A DNA stretch of 64,000 bases, taken from Chitinophaga rhizosphaerae. Lineage in GTDB: Bacteria > Bacteroidota > Bacteroidia > Chitinophagales > Chitinophagaceae. Positions 45,036 to 54,352 of this stretch are shown here, one piece after another. Below the pieces are notes generated by a model. It saw only the letters and a program-made list of their open reading frames with translations, was not told where the DNA came from and made no database searches. How positions within the stretch are numbered: position 1 is the first letter of the stretch; every line of letters begins with the position of its first letter. The stretch covers positions 248,001 to 312,000 of the forward strand of contig NZ_RXLO01000002.1 of assembly GCF_003958645.1 (NCBI RefSeq). The letters run 5' to 3'. The translations under genes were made by a program, and so were the position numbers.

Positions 45036-46265
45036 ATGAGCCGTCACACCTTTTTCGAAGATCTCCGCAACGATGCCATCACGGGCGTAGCGTACAAGAA
45101 CCTGCAGCAGAAGAAGCAGATTTTGTCGTGGTTCGTGAACGCGGGCAACGCCACCATCGCCGACCTGAGCCGCGAGCTGAACGCCAGCGTGCCGAAGGTA
45201 GGCGAGCTGATCAACGAACTGATCGCCGACGGACTGGTAAAGGATTACGGGAAGATTGAGGCGGCGGCGGGCCGGCGGCCCAATGTGTACGGTCTGGAAC
45301 CGGATTCGTTCTTTTTCGTGGGGGTGGATATCAAGCAATATTATGTGAACCTCGGCCTGGGGGATTTCCGGAACAACCTCGTCCGCACCCAGGAAAAGGT
45401 GCCTTTCCATCTCAAGAACACCCCGGAAGCCCTCTGCCGGCTGTGCGACATCATCACCGGGTTCATCGCCGCTTCGGGAAAAGGGAAAAGGAAAGTCATC
45501 GGCATCGGCGTAAACCTTTCCGGCCGCATCAATTACCGCTCCGGTTACAGTTACAGCTTCTTCCATTTCCAGGAAGACCCGCTCAGCAAGGTGATCGAGC
45601 AGCGGCTGGGCATTCCCACGTTCCTGGAAAACGACTCCCGCGCCGTGGCTTACGGTGAATTCAGCAGCGGCGCCTATCACGAGAAAAACGCGTTCTTTAT
45701 CAACCTCGAGCACGGCATCGGCATGGGGCTGCTGCTGAACGGACAATTATATTACGGCAAATCCGGCTTCGCGGGAGACATCGGCCATATCCCGGTTTTC
45801 GACAACGAAATCCTTTGCCATTGCGGAAAGAAAGGCTGCCTGGAAACGGAAGCTTCCGGCGCCGCGCTCACCCGCCTGTTCATCCGCCGCCTCCGCGAAG
45901 GGGCAACCAGCGTCGTGGCCAGGCGCATCCCCAATCCGGACGATGTGCAACTGGAAGACATCCTCGCCGCCGTGAAGCAGGAAGATACCCTCGCTATCGA
46001 GCTCATCGCGGAAATCGGGGAAAAACTCGGCCGGGGGATCGCCATCCTCATCAATATCCTCAACCCGGAAGTAGTGATCCTCGGCGGGGCGCTCGCTTCC
46101 ACCGGCGATTACATTTTACTGCCCATCCGCAGCGCGATCAATAAATTTTCGTTGACGCTGGTGAATAACGATACCAGGCTCGTGCTTTCCCGCAAGGGAG
46201 AACATGCGGGCATGGCCGGCGCCTGCCTGCTGGTGCGCGACCGCCTCCTGGCGCTGATCGATTAA
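45036..46265 (+). CDS. ROK-family transcriptional repressor
   Basis: 409 residues. The N-terminal ~75 residues form a winged helix-turn-helix (NATIADLSRELNASVPKVGE). The rest is the sugar-kinase-like ROK fold: VGVDIKQYYVNLGLGDF phosphate loop, FLENDSRAVAYGEF, GIGMGLLLNGQLYYGKSG, GDIGH, and the zinc motif CHCGKKGCLETEASG. The ATP-binding region is present but the Asp of true ROK kinases is not obviously used, as normal in NagC/Mlc-like repressors. It is divergent from the epimerase gene and likely controls the permease, epimerase and susCD operon in response to a sugar. Confidence 0.9.
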   Translation: MSRHTFFEDLRNDAITGVAYKNLQQKKQILSWFVNAGNATIADLSRELNASVPKVGELINELIADGLVKDYGKIEAAAGRRPNVYGLEPDSFFFVGVDIKQYYVNLGLGDFRNNLVRTQEKVPFHLKNTPEALCRLCDIITGFIAASGKGKRKVIGIGVNLSGRINYRSGYSYSFFHFQEDPLSKVIEQRLGIPTFLENDSRAVAYGEFSSGAYHEKNAFFINLEHGIGMGLLLNGQLYYGKSGFAGDIGHIPVFDNEILCHCGKKGCLETEASGAALTRLFIRRLREGATSVVARRIPNPDDVQLEDILAAVKQEDTLAIELIAEIGEKLGRGIAILINILNPEVVILGGALASTGDYILLPIRSAINKFSLTLVNNDTRLVLSRKGEHAGMAGACLLVRDRLLALID

Positions 46266-46721
46266 GGAAAAATGGAGCGGCAAATGAAAATCAGCAATCT
46301 TTCGGGGCGCTAGGGCCCATTTTCCCGGAGAACTGGCAGCGGGGATGATCCCCCGCGGATCGTTGTCGCCGGTGAAGTGCCGTTCCGGTTTACGCCGCGG
46401 GCCTGGCGCTGAGGGCACGCATGAAGATCCGCCCTAATATGACTACCCCGGGGCCATAATTTCGGGAAAACGCACTATCTTCGCGCTTCGCCGGCAGTGG
46501 CATTTTTTCACAAACCGTTGAGATTAACTGATTTAGAGGAAGCCAAAAATTCGTTTGCGGCCCGGTCGGTGATATTCTGTCGGTCTGGCGGCCCGCCCGC
46601 CCTGCTAAAAAGGCAGGTTTTCCGCACTGCGGGCCCGTGGCACAATCTTGGTTGACGGGATTGGGCACGGAAAGACGAACAAGTATATTTTCTGTGTTTT
46701 TAATATTAACAAAAAGCAAAA
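46266..46721. other. intergenic region before tig
   Basis: About 450 bases of moderate G+C with no gene in any frame. The last 60 bases hold a candidate promoter for tig-clpP. Confidence 0.5.
46661..46691 (+). promoter_or_regulatory. candidate promoter of tig-clpP
   Basis: TTG at 46661-46663 and TATATTTT at 46684-46691, 20 bases apart, approximate the Bacteroidota TTG/TAnnTTTG pair; the last base of the -7 box is T instead of G. Transcription would begin about 25 bases before the tig ATG. Confidence 0.4.
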
Positions 46722-48092
46722 ATGGCAACCGTAACCAGAGAGAACATTGGTTTATTAAATGATAAGATCACTGTGAAAGTGAGCCAGGAAGACTACCTTC
46801 CTAATTTCGAGAAAGCTGTCAAGCATTTTTCCAAAACAGCCAACATCCCTGGATTCCGGAAAGGCCAGGTTCCCGCCGGCATGATCAAAAAAATGAGCGG
46901 CCAGGCGCTGTTTGCAGACGAAGTGCTGAAAACGGTGGAAAAGGAACTGATGGGTTATATCCAGACCGAAAAGCTGGAAATCTTCGCCCAGCCTCTCTCC
47001 CTCGAGAACGAACCGAAAAACTTCGATTACAATACACCTGCGGAATTCGACTTCGCTTTTGAAGTGGGCCTCAAACCTGCGTTCGACGTAGATCCCCTGC
47101 TGGCGAAAACTTCCCTCACCCGCTACAGCGTAAAGGTGACCGACGAGATCGTTGACCAGGAACTGGACCGTCTGCAACTGAAAGGCGGCAAATCCAGCGA
47201 GCCCGAAACCGTTACTTCCGAGAACAATGTGTTGAACCTCGAGTTCATTGAGACAGACAGCAAAGGCAACATCGCAGAAGGCGCAGAGAAAAAAGAAAAC
47301 TCACTGCTTGTAAAAACCTTCTCCGCCGCCGCACAGGAAAAACTGATGGGCAAAAAAGTAGGCGACACCATCGTGTTCCAGCTTTCCAAAGCTTTCGATA
47401 AAGACCGTATCGAATACATCACCAAAGACCTCGGCCTCGCTAACGATAAAGACGCTGCGAAAAAATACTTCCAGCTCACCATCACCAAGCTGACCCTGAT
47501 CGAAAAACGTGAACTGAACGAGGAATTCTTCAACGAAGTGTACCCCGGCCAGAACATCGCTACCGCCGAAGCTTTCCGCGAAAAACTCCGCGAAGAGATC
47601 GGCAAATACTGGAAACAGGAAGCCACCAACCACCTGCACAACGACCTGTTCGAGACGCTGGTGCACGAAACGCCGATCGAACTCCCGAAAGAGTTCCTGA
47701 AACGTTGGCTCCAGAAAGGCGGCGAAAACCCGAAAACGGAAGCCGAAGCCGAACAGGAATACCCGAACTTCGACCATCAGCTGCGCTGGACGCTCATCAG
47801 CGACAAACTGATCCGCGATAACAAAATCGACGTTTCTTTCGACGAACTGAAAGACAACGCCCGCACCAAGCTCCTGTCTTACTACGGCCTCGGCGGCGAC
47901 CAGGCTGAGTGGATGGACAGCTACCTGGAGCGCCTGCTGCAAGACGAGAAATACGTGGACCAGACTTATCGTGAGCTCATTACCCAGAAGCTGTTCAACT
48001 GGGCCGAAACCAAGGTGAACGTAAAAGAAGAGGAAATTACTGCAGAAGATTTTGTTAAATTACCTCATAAACATCACCATCATGAACATTAA
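46722..48092 (+). CDS. tig: trigger factor (ribosome-associated chaperone)
   Basis: 456 residues. The N-terminal ribosome-binding domain has IPGFRKGQVPAGMIKKM (the family signature GFRxGxxP). A middle domain lies around 150-240; the FKBP-like PPIase core is degenerate, as usual in Bacteroidota. The helical arms (YPGQNIATAEAFREKLREEI, FLKRWLQKGG) form the C-terminal chaperone body. The tail ends in His-rich KHHHHEH. It should assist folding of new chains at the ribosome. Its last 11 bases overlap the start of clpP, so the two are in one transcript. Confidence 0.94.
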   Translation: MATVTRENIGLLNDKITVKVSQEDYLPNFEKAVKHFSKTANIPGFRKGQVPAGMIKKMSGQALFADEVLKTVEKELMGYIQTEKLEIFAQPLSLENEPKNFDYNTPAEFDFAFEVGLKPAFDVDPLLAKTSLTRYSVKVTDEIVDQELDRLQLKGGKSSEPETVTSENNVLNLEFIETDSKGNIAEGAEKKENSLLVKTFSAAAQEKLMGKKVGDTIVFQLSKAFDKDRIEYITKDLGLANDKDAAKKYFQLTITKLTLIEKRELNEEFFNEVYPGQNIATAEAFREKLREEIGKYWKQEATNHLHNDLFETLVHETPIELPKEFLKRWLQKGGENPKTEAEAEQEYPNFDHQLRWTLISDKLIRDNKIDVSFDELKDNARTKLLSYYGLGGDQAEWMDSYLERLLQDEKYVDQTYRELITQKLFNWAETKVNVKEEEITAEDFVKLPHKHHHHEH

Positions 48093-48795
48093 TGACGAAT
48101 TCCGGAAATATGCGATTCACCACCGCGGGATCAGCAGCCTGGTTGTAGATAGTTATGCCCGTAACTCCCGCATCAATTCGCTCACTCCTTATATCATCGA
48201 GGAGCGCCAGTTGAACGTTACGCAGATGGACGTGTTCTCCCGCCTCATGGCAGACCGTATCATCTTCCTCGGCGATCCCGTGAACGACTATGTGGCCAAC
48301 GTAATCACCGCACAGTTGCTGTTCCTCGAATCGGCCGACCGTAACCGCGATATACAGATGTACATCAACAGCCCCGGCGGCTCCGTATATGCCGGTCTGG
48401 GTATTTATGATACCATGCAGATCGTTTCGCCCGACATCGCCACCATCTGCACCGGCATGGCCGCCTCCTTCGGCGCCGTACTGCTGGTTGCCGGCACCAA
48501 AGGCAAACGCACTGCCCTGAAGCACGCCCGCGTAATGATCCACCAGCCCCACGGCGGTGCGGAAGGCCAAACCTCCGACATCGAGATCACCGCACGCGAA
48601 TTCGTGAAGCTGAAAAAAGAGCTGAACGAAATCATCGCCTCCCACTGCGGCCAACCCGTGAAAAAAGTGGAAAAAGACGGCGACCGCGACTTCTGGATGA
48701 CGGCCGACGAAGCCAAGGAATATGGTATCATCGACGACGTTCTGGACAAAAATCCCCGCAAGAAAGCTGTGGAAGGTGGCAACACACCCCAGTAA
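48082..48795 (+). CDS. clpP: ATP-dependent Clp protease proteolytic subunit
   Basis: 237 residues from ATG 48082; an earlier frame would begin inside the tig tail. The catalytic triad is Ser129 (GMAASFG), His154 (MIHQPHGG) and Asp203 (GDRDFWM). YINSPGGSVYAGLGIYDTM and EYGIIDDV are further signatures. It forms the tetradecameric chamber driven by ClpX, whose gene follows after a terminator. The start overlaps the trigger factor stop by 11 bases. Confidence 0.97.
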   Translation: MNINDEFRKYAIHHRGISSLVVDSYARNSRINSLTPYIIEERQLNVTQMDVFSRLMADRIIFLGDPVNDYVANVITAQLLFLESADRNRDIQMYINSPGGSVYAGLGIYDTMQIVSPDIATICTGMAASFGAVLLVAGTKGKRTALKHARVMIHQPHGGAEGQTSDIEITAREFVKLKKELNEIIASHCGQPVKKVEKDGDRDFWMTADEAKEYGIIDDVLDKNPRKKAVEGGNTPQ

Positions 48796-48817
48796 TCTCC
48801 GGACAAACGCATAAAAA

Positions 48818-48846
48818 AACGCTCCCGACCGGGAGCGTTTTTTTTG
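48818..48846 (+). terminator. terminator after tig-clpP
   Basis: AACGCTCCC pairs with GGGAGCGTT over loop GACC, followed by TTTTTTTG. Perfect nine-base stem. Confidence 0.9.
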
Positions 48847-48970
48847 TTTCCCCAACCCGCCAAACCGGGCTACGAACGGCAATAATCCATCATATGTAAG
48901 AATTTGTTAAGTTGAAAGCGGGATGGGGCAACGGGTAGGTTTTCCCCTTCCGAAACCCGGCAAAAAACCG

Positions 48971-48978
48971 TAATTTTG
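48971..48978 (+). promoter_or_regulatory. candidate -7 box for clpX
   Basis: TAATTTTG matches TAnnTTTG exactly, 49 bases before the clpX ATG. No good TTG is found at -33. Together with the terminator before it, this makes clpX a separate transcript. Confidence 0.4.
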
Positions 48979-49026
48979 TAACCTCGTAATCGAGGCTGCA
49001 ACAGCCTTACACTAAAAACCAGATAA

Positions 49027-50271
49027 ATGAAAGAATCCAAGATACGCTGTTCGTTCTGCAACCGGAACAAAGACGAGGTAAGGATATTGATCGCAGGTGC
49101 AGACGGCCATATCTGTGAAAACTGTGTGGCCAACGCGCAGGAGATCATTGAGCAGGAACTGAGCCCCGCAGGCGAAGCGCCCCGCAAAAGCGGCCCCTCG
49201 CACTTCGTCCCGAAAGTCTCGAAACCGGTGGAAATCAAGCATTTCCTGGATGAATACGTGATCGGTCAGGACGATGCGAAGAAAATCCTCGCCGTGGCCG
49301 TTTACAACCACTACAAACGCCTCAACCAGCAGGTAACGGAAGATGACGTGGAAATCGAAAAATCGAACCTCATCATGGTCGGCGAAACCGGTACGGGTAA
49401 AACCCTCCTCGCCAAATCCATCGCCCGCCTCCTCAACGTTCCCTTCACCATCGTAGACGCTACGGTTTTCACCGAAGCCGGCTATGTGGGCGAAGACGTG
49501 GAAAGCATCCTCACCCGCCTCCTCCAGGTCTGCAATTACGACGTGGAAGCCGCCGAAAGAGGGATCGTGTATATCGACGAGATCGACAAGATCGCCCGCA
49601 AGAGCGATAACCCGTCCATCACCCGCGACGTGAGCGGCGAAGGCGTTCAGCAAGGCCTCCTTAAACTCCTGGAAGGCACCGAAGTGCTCGTTCCCCCGCA
49701 AGGCGGCCGCAAGCACCCCGAGCAAAAACTCATCAAGGTAAATACCCAGAATATCCTGTTCATCTGCGGCGGCGCGTTCGACGGTGTAGACCGGATCATC
49801 TCCCGCCGTATCCAGACCCATTCCATCGGGTTCACGGTGAACAAGGAACAGGAAGAACAAAACCGCAAGCACATCCTGCGTTACGTGAATTCGCAAGACC
49901 TCAAGCAATTCGGCCTCATCCCCGAACTGCTGGGCCGCCTGCCGGTGGTAACCTACCTGAACACCCTCGATAAAGACGCGCTGAAAGCCATTCTCACCCA
50001 ACCGCGCAACGCCCTCATCAAACAGTACAAAAAACTGTTCAAGGTGGAAGGCATCGAGTTCGACGTGGAAGACGATGCAGTGGACTACATCGTGGAAAAA
50101 GCGCTGGAATACAAACTGGGCGCCCGCGGCCTCCGCTCCATCTGCGAAGTGGTACTGGCGGATGCCATGTTCAACCTGCCCAGCACCACCGAAAAATCTT
50201 TCGTGCTCACCCGTGCCCTGGCGGCCGATAAGCTCGAAAAAAGCACGCTCGTGGCACTCAAGGTAGCCTGA
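49027..50271 (+). CDS. clpX: ATP-dependent Clp protease ATP-binding subunit ClpX
   Basis: 414 residues. The N-terminal zinc-binding domain has Cys8, Cys11, Cys30 and Cys33. The AAA+ domain has Walker A GETGTGKT (119-126), Walker [11 protein letters not shown], the pore loop GYVGEDVE, the sensor region FICGGAFDG and arginine-finger region [14 protein letters not shown]. Length is normal. It unfolds tagged proteins and feeds them to ClpP. Confidence 0.97.
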   Translation: MKESKIRCSFCNRNKDEVRILIAGADGHICENCVANAQEIIEQELSPAGEAPRKSGPSHFVPKVSKPVEIKHFLDEYVIGQDDAKKILAVAVYNHYKRLNQQVTEDDVEIEKSNLIMVGETGTGKTLLAKSIARLLNVPFTIVDATVFTEAGYVGEDVESILTRLLQVCNYDVEAAERGIVYIDEIDKIARKSDNPSITRDVSGEGVQQGLLKLLEGTEVLVPPQGGRKHPEQKLIKVNTQNILFICGGAFDGVDRIISRRIQTHSIGFTVNKEQEEQNRKHILRYVNSQDLKQFGLIPELLGRLPVVTYLNTLDKDALKAILTQPRNALIKQYKKLFKVEGIEFDVEDDAVDYIVEKALEYKLGARGLRSICEVVLADAMFNLPSTTEKSFVLTRALAADKLEKSTLVALKVA

Positions 50272-50305
50272 TCACCCGAATTCCAAACCGATAAAATTAG
50301 TCCAG

Positions 50306-50506
50306 ATGCAAGAGCTCATCCAGCAAGTGAAAGATAAAGCCGGCGTTAACGACGAGCAGGCCGTAAAAGCCATCGAAGCCGTAAAAGATTTCGTAAAAAG
50401 CAAGCTGCCCCCCATGATCGCGGGCAACGTAGACGTGTGGTTCGCCGGAATGGCAGGCGGCGCCCAACCCAAAAAGCCGGACGCCGCTGAAGATTTCCTG
50501 GATTAA
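50306..50506 (+). CDS. 66-residue helical protein after clpX
   Basis: MQELIQQVKDKAGVNDEQAV opens a mostly helical protein with amphipathic segments and a Gly/Ala-rich middle (MIAGNVDVWFAGMAGG), ending in an acidic tail DAAEDFLD. It starts 34 bases after the clpX stop and has a good start. It resembles small conserved Bacteroidota proteins of unknown role; no function is assigned. Confidence 0.6.
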   Translation: MQELIQQVKDKAGVNDEQAVKAIEAVKDFVKSKLPPMIAGNVDVWFAGMAGGAQPKKPDAAEDFLD

Positions 50507-50622
50507 CAACGGTTATGCCGCGCGGCGGATGCTGCGGCAAGCGTCAGACACCAGGCAATAGATGAAATCACGCGAATTCTGCGCGGCAGACACTAGCAAC
50601 AATAACATACTCATCGATTTTA

Positions 50623-50646
50623 TACAGAGGCGCTTCCGGGCGCCTC
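50623..50646. terminator. strong hairpin after the small helical protein gene
   Basis: CAGAGGCGC pairs with GCGCCTCTG over loop TTCCGG. The T tract is short (CCTGTTTA), so it may be a terminator or merely a stable RNA hairpin. Confidence 0.4.
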
Positions 50647-50785
50647 TGCCTGTTTATAAAAATGTTCCAATTCCATCGTATAACGCGACATCCACCGCTT
50701 CCCCCCTATGCCGTTCCAAAATTTTCTTCCAAACTCCGCTTCGCCGCCGTCACCGGATAGTATATCGTTCCCGGGAGGGCCATAG

Positions 50786-51661
50786 TTACAGGGTCTTTAA
50801 ATATCTGTACAATGCGGTCAGTTCCTCGTCGGAATACTGGCTCGTCATCTGCCATGGCATATCGTCGTTCTTCAGTGCACGGCCGTCGGGCGTATTGCCG
50901 GTCCGCAGCACGGCGATGAATTCCTTTTCCGACCATTTGCCGATATTGCCCGAAGGCGTGATGTCCCGTACGAATACGCCGCCGGGAATGGGGCTTTCGC
51001 CGCCTTTCAGGTTGGGCTTGTGACAGCCGGTGCAGGACATGGAAAGATATTGGCCGTATTCAGCGGTAGGGCCTTTCGCTACCGGGGGGCCCGGCCGCCA
51101 GGCGTGATCGATTTTTTCAGCCGGGATAAGGGGTAGCTGGCCGATGCCGGAAAGCACCGTGCCGAGGGGCCCCAGGCTGGGTGCAGCCGTTTCGTTATCG
51201 CGCGGGGTGGCGGATTTGAGATAGGCGATCAGGGTGCCAAGGTCTTCGTCCGTCATTTTGTAATACTCATACGAAGGCATGACCAGCAAAGGCTTCCCGT
51301 CTTTCCGGATGCCGTGGCGCAGCGCCAGTAACCAGTCGCGATCCGTGTAATCCGCCGCCCGCCCGCCTTTGCCGCGGGTGAGGTTGGTACCGTATATCCT
51401 GCCGATGGGCCCTTCGTCGAGGAATTTTTTTCCGCCGAGATCGGCACCATGACAGTCTGCACAGCCGCGCGTTGCGTAGATATGCGCACCAGCCGCTATG
51501 GAAGCGGAATCCGAAGGAATATCGAACATCCGTACTTCTACGTTGTAGATTTTGTCTCTACTATTTTTCACCATGATATGCATGATGAAATAAAAAATAA
51601 GTACCCCGGTAATGAGAACGGCGATGATTCCGCCTGTCCATTTCAGTATTTTCCGCATCAT
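50786..51661 (-). CDS. membrane-anchored di-heme cytochrome c
   Basis: About 291 residues from ATG 51661 (a frame from 51703 adds 14 residues). One N-terminal membrane helix (GGIIAVLITGVLIFYFIM) anchors two cytochrome c domains with CxxCH sites CADCH and CTGCH; Met ligands are plausible in PSYEYYKM and PWQMTSQYSD. The order resembles the di-heme c-type subunits of gluconate/alcohol dehydrogenases or other periplasmic redox chains. It is divergent from a short AraC gene. Confidence 0.88.
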   Translation of the reverse strand: MMRKILKWTGGIIAVLITGVLIFYFIMHIMVKNSRDKIYNVEVRMFDIPSDSASIAAGAHIYATRGCADCHGADLGGKKFLDEGPIGRIYGTNLTRGKGGRAADYTDRDWLLALRHGIRKDGKPLLVMPSYEYYKMTDEDLGTLIAYLKSATPRDNETAAPSLGPLGTVLSGIGQLPLIPAEKIDHAWRPGPPVAKGPTAEYGQYLSMSCTGCHKPNLKGGESPIPGGVFVRDITPSGNIGKWSEKEFIAVLRTGNTPDGRALKNDDMPWQMTSQYSDEELTALYRYLKTL

Positions 51662-51756
51662 GAGATTGATTATTTTTGTGACATCAAAAGTACGTGCCGC
51701 CACAACCCCAGGTGGTACGCAAAACGGATAATACTGTACGATAATCGGATTACGTT

Positions 51757-52248
51757 ATGACCCCAAAAGTTTCAATCACCGCGCAGGACGCGGTTTCCAC
51801 GCATGCATTCTTCATGGACCACGCTACCGTGCCCGAACCTGATTTCGCCGGAGACTGGGATCCCCTGCAGGCATTACTTCACTTCCAGGTGAAGGCAGGG
51901 CCCGGGCGTATCATTCCCCCCGCCGATGTTTCACGCCTGCAATCCGTGAAGGATTTCCTGCGCGAGCATTTCCTCGACCAACAACTGAGCCTTAATTTTC
52001 TTTGCCGCCGGTTTGGCCTGAATGAATTCAAACTGAAAAAAGGATTCAAGCAATTATTCGGCAACACCGTGTTCGGATACGTGCAGGAAATGCGGATGAA
52101 AACCGCGCGCCGGCTCATCGTCGAAGAAAAAAGAAATGTGAACGAAGTGGCCGACTTCCTCGGCTACAGCTCGCCCAATCACTTCTCCGCAGCGTTCAAG
52201 CGGCTGTACGGCTTTCCGCCGGCGAAGCTGAAGGCATGGCAAATGTGA
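51757..52248 (+). CDS. short AraC-family DNA-binding protein
   Basis: 163 residues: an ~55-residue N-terminal part with no known sensor fold and a complete AraC DNA-binding domain (LSLNFLCRRFGLNEFKLKKGF and VNEVADFLGYSSPNHFSAAF). It is divergent from the cytochrome c gene, 95 bases apart, so it may regulate it. A missing sensor domain suggests control by expression level or by an unseen partner. Confidence 0.82.
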   Translation: MTPKVSITAQDAVSTHAFFMDHATVPEPDFAGDWDPLQALLHFQVKAGPGRIIPPADVSRLQSVKDFLREHFLDQQLSLNFLCRRFGLNEFKLKKGFKQLFGNTVFGYVQEMRMKTARRLIVEEKRNVNEVADFLGYSSPNHFSAAFKRLYGFPPAKLKAWQM

Positions 52249-52298
52249 AGGAGAAAGAATGGAAAGAACCAGGGCTACACTCCTCCAGGGCAAAATAA

Positions 52299-52328
52299 AA
52301 ACCGCCTCAGAGTGAGGCGGTTTCTTTT
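52299..52328. terminator. bidirectional terminator between convergent genes
   Basis: AAACCGCCTCA pairs with TGAGGCGGTTT over loop GAG (11-bp stem), flanked by CTTTTT on one side and AAAATAAAA on the other. Confidence 0.85.
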
Positions 52329-52512
52329 TGGAGTAAAATTTTCTCGATCTTTCTTAATGTTTAGGTTGATAAATTGGTAAGGAAAGTAATTAACTCAAAT
52401 TTAACTTTCTGTTATCAATTTTCCATCACACTAAGGTGTAAATATTCAAAATAATGTAAAAAAAAGCGATCGCTATCACTAAGTTATGAGACAGCAGCGC
52501 CTTTACAGTTGA

Positions 52513-54141
52513 TTAAAATATATACTTTGTTGATAAAAAGTTCGAAGATTGGGCACTTACGATCTCATTTATGAGCGCTTTGTTCTCTTCGGTCTGTTTT
52601 GTAGCCACCAAAGAGCGGATGGAAAACGCGCGTAAGGCGTCGAAAACGGAGAGCGTAGCCTCCGCGGAATCCTTTCTGCCGGTGAACGGAAAGATGTCTG
52701 GTCCTCTTTGACATTGGCAATTGATGTTGACACGGCTCACCTGGTTTACCAGCGGATCGATCAGGGAAGCCAGTTCCGCCGCATCGTTCGAGAACAGGGC
52801 CACTTGCTGGCCATGGTCTGCTTCGATGAGGTAGCGGATGGGTGTTTCGATATCGTCGAACGGCACCACCGGGATCACCGGGCCGAATTGCTCTTCGCGG
52901 TAGAGTTTCATTTTTTCATTGACGGGATACACGATGGCGGGGTACACGAACGATGCGTTGGCCGCGCCACCGAAGGGATTGATCACCTTTGCGCCATGGG
53001 CTACGGCATCCGCCACGCAGCTTTGGAGGTAGCCCGGCTTCTGGGGTTCCGGCAGCGGTGTGAGGAATACGTCTTTCTCCCAGGGCATCCCGGATTTAAG
53101 CTGGCTGACAGCCGCCGTCATCTTCTCCAGGAAAGCCGCTGCCACACTGCTGTGCACGTAAATGATCTTGATGGCGGTACAACGTTGACCATTAAACGAA
53201 AGTGATCCCAGTACACATTCCTTCACGGCAAGGTCGATGTCGGCTTTTTCGGTGATGATGGCGGCGTTCTTGGCGTCGAGGCCCAAAATCGCGCGGAGGC
53301 GGTTCACTTTCGGGTGCATTTTTTTCAGCTGGTTGGCCACTTTGCTGGAGCCGATCAGCGTGAGCACGTTGATTTTCCCGGATTCCATGAGCGGCGCGAT
53401 GATCTGGTTGCCGCGGCCGTAAATGGTGTTGACCACACCCGCCGGGAAACAGTCGCGGAAGGCTTCGAGGAGCGGGAAATGCAACAGGGTACCATGTTTG
53501 GGAGGTTTGAAAAGCAGCGTGTTGCCCATGATGAGCGCGGGGATCAGCGTCGTGAAAGTTTCGTTCAGGGGATAATTGAAAGGCCCCATGCACAGTACCA
53601 CCCCGAGCGGGCTGCGGCGAATCTGCCCGATGATGCCCTGTTCGATGGCGAAGGAAGACGACTTGCGGTCGAGGTTCTTCAGCGCATCGATGGTAGCATG
53701 GATGTACTCGACCGTGCGGTCGAACTCCTTCACGGAATCGGTGTAGGATTTACCGATCTCCCACATGATGAGCTTTACCACTTCCTGCTTTTTTGCGATC
53801 ATGCGGCCGGTGAATTTTTCCACGCAGGCGATGCGCTCGGCTACCGACATGGTCGGCCATTCTCCCCTGCCGTCTGCATAGGCTGCCACGGCGGCGTTGA
53901 GGGATTCCATAGCTTCGTCGGGCCCACACAGGGGGTACGACCCGATGACGCGGCGTTCCTGGCCTGTGGGGGTTTTGACGCAGACAGGCGATAACACGGT
54001 ATGCACGTCTCCATGCCAGTTCTTCATAACGCCGTCAGACAGGTAGCTCCGTTGGTGGATTTCCCCGGGCAGATCATACTCCGCCGGAATGGCGGAGGCC
54101 TCGGGGAAGAGGTGATTCAATTGGTCTTCTAAGGTTGTCAT
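52513..54141 (-). CDS. NADP-type aldehyde dehydrogenase (GapN-like, ALDH11-like)
   Basis: 542 residues with the aldehyde dehydrogenase fold: MGPFNYPLNETFTTLIPALI, cofactor loop LTLIGSSKVANQL, the catalytic Cys321 in FNGQRCTAIK and EEQFGPVIPVVPFDD. It resembles non-phosphorylating glyceraldehyde-3-phosphate dehydrogenase. The usual general-base motif ELGGK is replaced by ILGLDAKNAAI (285-295), so the catalytic Glu is absent at its normal place. The sequence otherwise looks intact, so it may use another base or another substrate. Single gene. Confidence 0.85.
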   Translation of the reverse strand: MTTLEDQLNHLFPEASAIPAEYDLPGEIHQRSYLSDGVMKNWHGDVHTVLSPVCVKTPTGQERRVIGSYPLCGPDEAMESLNAAVAAYADGRGEWPTMSVAERIACVEKFTGRMIAKKQEVVKLIMWEIGKSYTDSVKEFDRTVEYIHATIDALKNLDRKSSSFAIEQGIIGQIRRSPLGVVLCMGPFNYPLNETFTTLIPALIMGNTLLFKPPKHGTLLHFPLLEAFRDCFPAGVVNTIYGRGNQIIAPLMESGKINVLTLIGSSKVANQLKKMHPKVNRLRAILGLDAKNAAIITEKADIDLAVKECVLGSLSFNGQRCTAIKIIYVHSSVAAAFLEKMTAAVSQLKSGMPWEKDVFLTPLPEPQKPGYLQSCVADAVAHGAKVINPFGGAANASFVYPAIVYPVNEKMKLYREEQFGPVIPVVPFDDIETPIRYLIEADHGQQVALFSNDAAELASLIDPLVNQVSRVNINCQCQRGPDIFPFTGRKDSAEATLSVFDALRAFSIRSLVATKQTEENKALINEIVSAQSSNFLSTKYIF

Positions 54142-54352
54142 TTGTCAGGATTAATGGGCGCAATTTATAAAAGTTAACAATAAAAAGTAATGAAATCATT
54201 TTCAACAAATTGTAAAATTGCAATCGATTGATTATATCTTTACGGAAGTGCGGGCCAACCCATGGTATCCAGATAAAATAGTATGCAGTAAGGTCAAAAT
54301 AGAAAACCGTGGGCAAAAGGGTTGGATGGAAATGTCCCGATCGGCAGCGGGA

